Under the pieces are notes generated by a model. That model worked only from the letters and a program-made list of their open reading frames with translations, searched no databases and had not been told where the DNA came from. The position numbers and the translations under genes were made by a program. From an uncultured Actinomycetes bacterium (GTDB lineage Bacteria > Actinomycetota > Actinomycetes > Nanopelagicales > Nanopelagicaceae): a DNA stretch of 10,365 bases. The number at the start of each line of letters is the position of its first letter. Position 1 is the first letter of the stretch. The stretch is taken from contig CAIMUD010000201.1 of NCBI GenBank assembly GCA_903844585.1, positions 1 to 10,365 of the forward strand, in the 5' to 3' direction. This document shows, piece after piece, positions 6,988 through 10,365 of the stretch.

Positions 6988-8382
6988 TTACGAACGAAGC
7001 GCCATAGCTAATTCACGGAAATCTTCAACCAAGACATCAATTTCGCGTTGCCCGTGAGCAAGACTGATCAGCCACTGCTCATCAAGTCCTGGAGGGGTAA
7101 TAATTCCGCGGTTGAGAGACCAGAGCCAAGAAAGTTCTGCGATTTCAAAGTTTGTGGCTTTGTAATCACGGTAATTGCGAACTGGAGAAGTCGACCAAGT
7201 GATGCAGCCTTTAACCCCAAATCCAACTGTATGCGCAGGTAATTCGAATTCTTTAATTATTTCGCTAATACGATCGAGAGCTTGTTGATTGAAAGCCTCT
7301 GCTTTTTCAAGAGCTTCGGCTGTGCAAACTTTATCTACTGCGCGAACACCAGCCATTGCAAGTGGATTGCCATTAAATGTTCCAAAGTGAGCCATCTTGC
7401 CGTTTGTAATGTAATCCATGTACTTCTGCTTGCCACCAAATGCGGCCAGAGTTAATCCGCCACCGATTGATTTAGCGAGAGTAATGAGATCTGGTTGAAC
7501 GCCTAGTCTTTGCGCTGCTCCGCGAGCACCTGCTGTGAGCCCCGTTTTAACTTCATCAAAGATAAGAACAATTCCGTACTTGTCACATAGTTCGCGTACT
7601 CGCTCTAAGTAGCCTTCATCTGGCAGAACAATTGCAAGATTTTCAAGAACCGGCTCGACAATGAAGCACGCGATCTTCTTGCCCTTCTTCTTGAACATTC
7701 GCTCTAAGGCATCTGCATTGTTAAAGGGGACAACATAAATATCTCCCGGAACAAGATTTGAATCAATAACTGCGCTCGGTTTATCGGGGTTGCCGGCCTT
7801 GTCTAGTGACGGCTTACTTGAAACCACAAATGGGTCGTAACTTCCGTGATAGCCGCCTTCGACTTTAACAATTCCAAGTTTGCCTGTGGCTGCGCGAGCA
7901 ACGCGAACCGCGTACATCGTTGATTCTGTACCCGAGTTTGTAAACCGCACCTGGTCAATAGCAAAGCGCTTGCAAATTCTCTCCGCCGCATCAGTTGAGA
8001 TTGGAGAAGGGGTAACGAAGAGCATTCCAGTCTTAAGGGATTCTTGAATCTCTTCAACTACCGTCGGATTTAAGTGGCCAACAAGCATCGCGCCAAATCC
8101 CATTGAGAGATCTAAAAGTTCACGCCCATCGACATCTGTCATCCATGCACCTTTGGCCGATGCAATAGAAATTGGGTATGGATCCCAGTGTTGGAAACTC
8201 GAAGTCACGCCAAGCGGAAGTGATTTAAATGAACGCGCGCTTTCAGCCTCAGATTTCTTGGTGTTTTTTGTAAAGCGATCCCACTCTGATGCAATTAAAG
8301 CTGCAACTTTTTCAGAAGGTACTGGCTTTGAATTTTCAGGAACAAATCTAAAAGTTTGAGGATGGTTCTTTTTTGAGTTCAT
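6988..8382 (-). CDS. Class III PLP aminotransferase, glutamate-1-semialdehyde aminomutase-like
   Basis: A 464-aa fold-type I PLP enzyme. Visible: LPLGVTSS (55-62; the substrate-side motif of the GSA-aminomutase branch), DVDGRELLDLS (83-93), NSGTES (149-154; phosphate of PLP), GGYHG (176-180), VEP (242-244), FDEVKTG with Asp276 for the pyridine nitrogen, TLAKSIGGG with Schiff-base Lys304, and FGTFNGNPLAMAG (333-345). It resembles aspartate aminotransferase family/GSA aminomutase-like proteins rather than true HemL. It carries about 50 extra N-terminal residues, and no heme gene is nearby. Relatives include beta-amino-acid and D-phenylglycine aminotransferases, so the amino donor and acceptor are unknown. 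The only co-directional neighbour is rbsD, 18 bp downstream, which hints at an amino-sugar or keto-sugar substrate; this is speculation. ATG at 8380-8382 is the first in-frame start I trust; a GATACT box lies 9 bp upstream. Confidence 0.85.
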   Translation of the reverse strand: MNSKKNHPQTFRFVPENSKPVPSEKVAALIASEWDRFTKNTKKSEAESARSFKSLPLGVTSSFQHWDPYPISIASAKGAWMTDVDGRELLDLSMGFGAMLVGHLNPTVVEEIQESLKTGMLFVTPSPISTDAAERICKRFAIDQVRFTNSGTESTMYAVRVARAATGKLGIVKVEGGYHGSYDPFVVSSKPSLDKAGNPDKPSAVIDSNLVPGDIYVVPFNNADALERMFKKKGKKIACFIVEPVLENLAIVLPDEGYLERVRELCDKYGIVLIFDEVKTGLTAGARGAAQRLGVQPDLITLAKSIGGGLTLAAFGGKQKYMDYITNGKMAHFGTFNGNPLAMAGVRAVDKVCTAEALEKAEAFNQQALDRISEIIKEFELPAHTVGFGVKGCITWSTSPVRNYRDYKATNFEIAELSWLWSLNRGIITPPGLDEQWLISLAHGQREIDVLVEDFRELAMALRS

Positions 8383-8479
8383 TGTGTATTAAGTATCTCT
8401 AATGTTAAAAAAACTTGCAACTTTTTAATTATTTACACGGGAAAGTACGTATAACGAATTGTAGTAAACTTTAATCACC
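8383..8479. promoter_or_regulatory. Divergent promoter region (aminotransferase / glycosyltransferase)
   Basis: This 97-bp AT-rich gap separates two divergent start codons. On the minus strand GATACT (8392-8397) is 9 bp before the aminotransferase ATG. On the plus strand TAAACT (8465-8470) is 9 bp before the glycosyltransferase ATG. Both imply leaders of only a few bases. Neither start has a Shine-Dalgarno. An AT-only inverted repeat, TTAAAAA (8405-8411) with TTTTTAA (8422-8428), lies between them and may be an operator or upstream element. These -10 assignments are weaker than the others because the spacer is longer. Confidence 0.35.
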
Positions 8480-9826
8480 ATGGAAAAACCAACGATTATT
8501 CTTGCAACTAGTAACGGTGTCGGTATGGGTCACCTTGCTCGTGCAACTGCAATTGCACTTGAGTTAAGAGAAATCGCTAACCCAGTTATAGTTTCGATGG
8601 CAGGTGGCATTGCAGAGATTCCTGAATTTACAGGAGTACGTTGTGAATATATTCCTGGTCGCGACCGTGGTTGGATGAAGAGAAGTAAATGGGATGCATA
8701 TTTACGTGATCGACTCGTTGCCTTAGTTTACGAAACAAATGCAACTGCGATTTCTTTTGATGGAGTTGTTCCTTATCCAGGAGTAATTGCAACAAAGCTA
8801 AAGAATTCAAATCTAAATTTGGTTTGGATTCGACGTGGTTTGTGGAGAAAGAACCCTCTGCGCTTTGGCCTTCCACTTCAATCTAAGATGATGGATTTTG
8901 TAATTGAGCCAGGTGATTTTGCATCTTCCTATGACAATGGACCCACATCACTTCAAAACGATGCTCTTCATATTGCACCCGTCTCGCTCTACAACCGAAA
9001 CTTTGCCCTCAACCGACAAGATGCGATGAAGGCTCTCGGCCTTGATCCAAGCCGACCTGCAGTTTTGGTTCAGCTTGGGACTGGTGAAAATGATGCAAAT
9101 GAAAAGATGAAGGCTGCTCTTTCAGGTTTGATCGGATGGAATGGCCTGCAAATAGTTCTTACAAAGGAACCAAAAGATAAGAACGGTAAATCGCTAGTCC
9201 CAGAAAATCTTGAAGTAAAAGTTGTCCGTTACTTTCCTCTTGCAAATGTGTTACAAGCATTCGACGCGGCAGTGTGCGCAACGGGCTATAACGGCGTGCA
9301 CGAGTTATTACCGGCTCAGATTCCAACTGTATTGGTTTCAAATATCAGAGGCACAGATGATCAAGAAGCTCGCGCTCAGTGGTGCAACGATTTTGGGTTC
9401 GCAATTCGCGCAGACCAAGGAAATTTGAGTGACATAACTAAAAAGGTGCAAGAACTCCAAAGTGCTGATACGCGCAAACGACTTTCAGAAAAATGTATAG
9501 AACTTCCATTCACCACCGGCGCAAAAGAAGCTGCGGCGATTCTCTTTGAAATTGCAACCGGTGAAAAAAGTTCCAATAGCGCTCCTTACTTGTTGCGCCA
9601 ATTTGTTTACACACTGCTGCGCTATTCGGGACTTGGATATAGAAAATTACGCCCTCATAAAAATTTCAAAATCGTTACCGAAAGTATTCCTGTTTGGAGT
9701 CAGGCAACAAGCGTCTCGGAACTTCGAGAAAATATAAAAGGCGAAGTTCGATTCGAACACATTATTTATGGGGCCTCAGACTCATATATTCAAACCCGCA
9801 AGAAGATTGCGAAAAAGGCTTACTAA
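8480..9826 (+). CDS. GT-B fold glycosyltransferase (MurG / GT28-like)
   Basis: A 448-aa soluble or peripherally membrane-bound glycosyltransferase. The N-terminal domain has the GVGMGHLAR loop (13-21), typical of GT1/GT28 enzymes (GxGHxxR). The C-terminal domain starts near VLVQLGTGEN (195-204) and contains the nucleotide-sugar donor site, CATGYNGVHELL (266-277), followed by IPTVLVSN (281-288) and DDQEARAQ (293-300), the equivalent of the DQxxNA motif. After about residue 360 there is a basic C-terminal extension of about 85 residues that is longer than the GT-B core needs and matches nothing I recognise; it could bind membrane or a partner. No signal peptide or transmembrane helix is seen. 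Acceptor and donor unknown. It is not MurG itself: the usual cell-wall cluster is absent. The stop codon overlaps that of the convergent DedA gene by 4 bp. Confidence 0.78.
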   Translation: MEKPTIILATSNGVGMGHLARATAIALELREIANPVIVSMAGGIAEIPEFTGVRCEYIPGRDRGWMKRSKWDAYLRDRLVALVYETNATAISFDGVVPYPGVIATKLKNSNLNLVWIRRGLWRKNPLRFGLPLQSKMMDFVIEPGDFASSYDNGPTSLQNDALHIAPVSLYNRNFALNRQDAMKALGLDPSRPAVLVQLGTGENDANEKMKAALSGLIGWNGLQIVLTKEPKDKNGKSLVPENLEVKVVRYFPLANVLQAFDAAVCATGYNGVHELLPAQIPTVLVSNIRGTDDQEARAQWCNDFGFAIRADQGNLSDITKKVQELQSADTRKRLSEKCIELPFTTGAKEAAAILFEIATGEKSSNSAPYLLRQFVYTLLRYSGLGYRKLRPHKNFKIVTESIPVWSQATSVSELRENIKGEVRFEHIIYGASDSYIQTRKKIAKKAY

Positions 9827-10365
9827 TCTTCGAGAAGATGCTCAAGCTTTCTCTTCAAGAAGAGAATTACAGCAATTACGATTGCCAAAAAGACGATCGC
9901 CCAATAACGGAGATATTTTTCTAAAGTTGGCAACGAATTGGCGAATTCATACCCGAGAAAAACAACAATTGTTGTAAAAACTATTCCACCAGCTGCATTC
10001 CACTTAAGGAATGTCCGATAAGGCACTCGATTCATTCCTGCGAGTGCAGGTACGAGCGCACGTAGTAGTGCCTGTGCTCGTCCAAAAAATATAGCGCCTC
10101 CGTGATAACGATCAAAAATATGCTGTGCAAGTTTCCATCTTTTCTCGCCTACAAAACGGCCGAAAGCATTTTCTTTAATACGTGGGCCAAGATGTTTTCC
10201 TATTTCATAACCCACGGAGTCGCCTGCGATCGCTCCGACTATTGCGAATCCTAGAAATACCCAAACGTTCCAAACTCCAGCATGAGCAAGTACGCCTCCG
10301 ATAAGCAGGGAAGTCTCACCTGGCAGAACAAAACCTACGAATGCAGCAGCTTCTGCAAATGCAAA
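9823..10365 (-). CDS. DedA-family membrane protein (partial, N-terminus outside window)
   Basis: The minus-strand frame is open to the right edge and gives 180 residues; an internal GTG at 10213-10215 is not the real start because family sequence continues upstream of it. Landmarks from the edge are FAEAAAFVGFVLPGETSLLIGG split over the first membrane region (the FxE...PGE motif), GAIAGDSVGYEIGKHLG (the GD..GYxIG motif), FFGRAQALLRALVPALAGMN (the GR...R...P..AG motif) and C-terminal hydrophobic segments ending in a basic tail (LKRKLEHLLED). DedA proteins are integral membrane proteins linked to membrane homeostasis; some members are undecaprenyl-phosphate or phospholipid flippases/transporters. 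The GR-R-P-AG region is complete. The stop codon overlaps that of the glycosyltransferase (9823-9826). Neighbouring a glycosyltransferase fits an envelope role, but the genes are convergent, not co-transcribed. Confidence 0.88.
   Translation of the reverse strand, partial: FAFAEAAAFVGFVLPGETSLLIGGVLAHAGVWNVWVFLGFAIVGAIAGDSVGYEIGKHLGPRIKENAFGRFVGEKRWKLAQHIFDRYHGGAIFFGRAQALLRALVPALAGMNRVPYRTFLKWNAAGGIVFTTIVVFLGYEFANSLPTLEKYLRYWAIVFLAIVIAVILFLKRKLEHLLED

Noticed and set aside
6988..8382. Glutamate-1-semialdehyde aminomutase (hemL) of heme synthesis
   Set aside because: The core motifs are shared, but the long N-terminal extension, the FDEVKTGLTAG variant and the lack of heme genes nearby fit the GSA-aminomutase-like aminotransferases better.
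8405..8428. AT-rich inverted repeat as a Rho-independent terminator
   Set aside because: The stem is purely A/T, and it lies between two divergent promoters where no transcript is expected to end.
10213..10215. GTG as the start of the DedA gene
   Set aside because: The frame continues upstream to the window edge with clear DedA family sequence, so the true start is outside the window.

Overview
The window looks like a stretch of a small, densely packed, low-GC actinobacterial chromosome. The best guess is a freshwater Nanopelagicales (acI; Planktophila/Nanopelagicus-like) genome; this is inference, not proof. Three things point that way. GuaB1 (CBS-containing GMP reductase) and a polyphosphate-glucokinase-like ROK protein are typically actinobacterial. 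Base composition looks mid-40s % GC by eye, unlike most Actinobacteria. Most genes have a TANNNT-type -10 box about 6-9 bp before the start codon and no Shine-Dalgarno, i.e. leaderless or near-leaderless transcripts.

Layout: (1) 1-149, minus: N-terminus of an exported protein running off the left edge. (2) 150-338: the only sizeable gap, with the two divergent promoters and a compact set of inverted repeats that can be drawn as a three-way junction. (3) 339-2069, plus: guaB1, then a small ABM-domain monooxygenase. (4) 2066-4675: an IolE-like TIM-barrel dehydratase/isomerase (minus) divergent from a shikimate-dehydrogenase-like oxidoreductase (plus), then a ROK kinase. (5) 4678-6969: class I mannose-6-phosphate isomerase (minus) and ribokinase (plus) sharing a bidirectional promoter, then an RbsD-type sugar mutarotase (minus). 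(6) 6988-8382, minus: class III (GSA-aminomutase-like) aminotransferase, upstream of and probably co-transcribed with rbsD. (7) 8480-9826, plus: GT-B glycosyltransferase. (8) 9823-10365, minus: DedA membrane protein running off the right edge.

The middle is a set of intracellular sugar/polyol enzymes without a transporter: an inosose dehydratase relative, an atypical SDH-fold dehydrogenase, a ROK kinase, a phosphosugar isomerase, ribokinase and a ribose pyranase. They are split among single-gene or two-gene units on alternating strands. Tail-to-tail pairs overlap by 4, 20 and 4 bp or are separated by 2 bp, leaving no room for intergenic terminators. I found no mobile elements, CRISPR arrays, rRNA or tRNA genes. 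The most interesting points are the shared -10 promoter between manA and ribokinase, the promoter embedded in the guaB1 stop codon, the SDH-like protein lacking the shikimate-binding serines, and the structured region upstream of guaB1.
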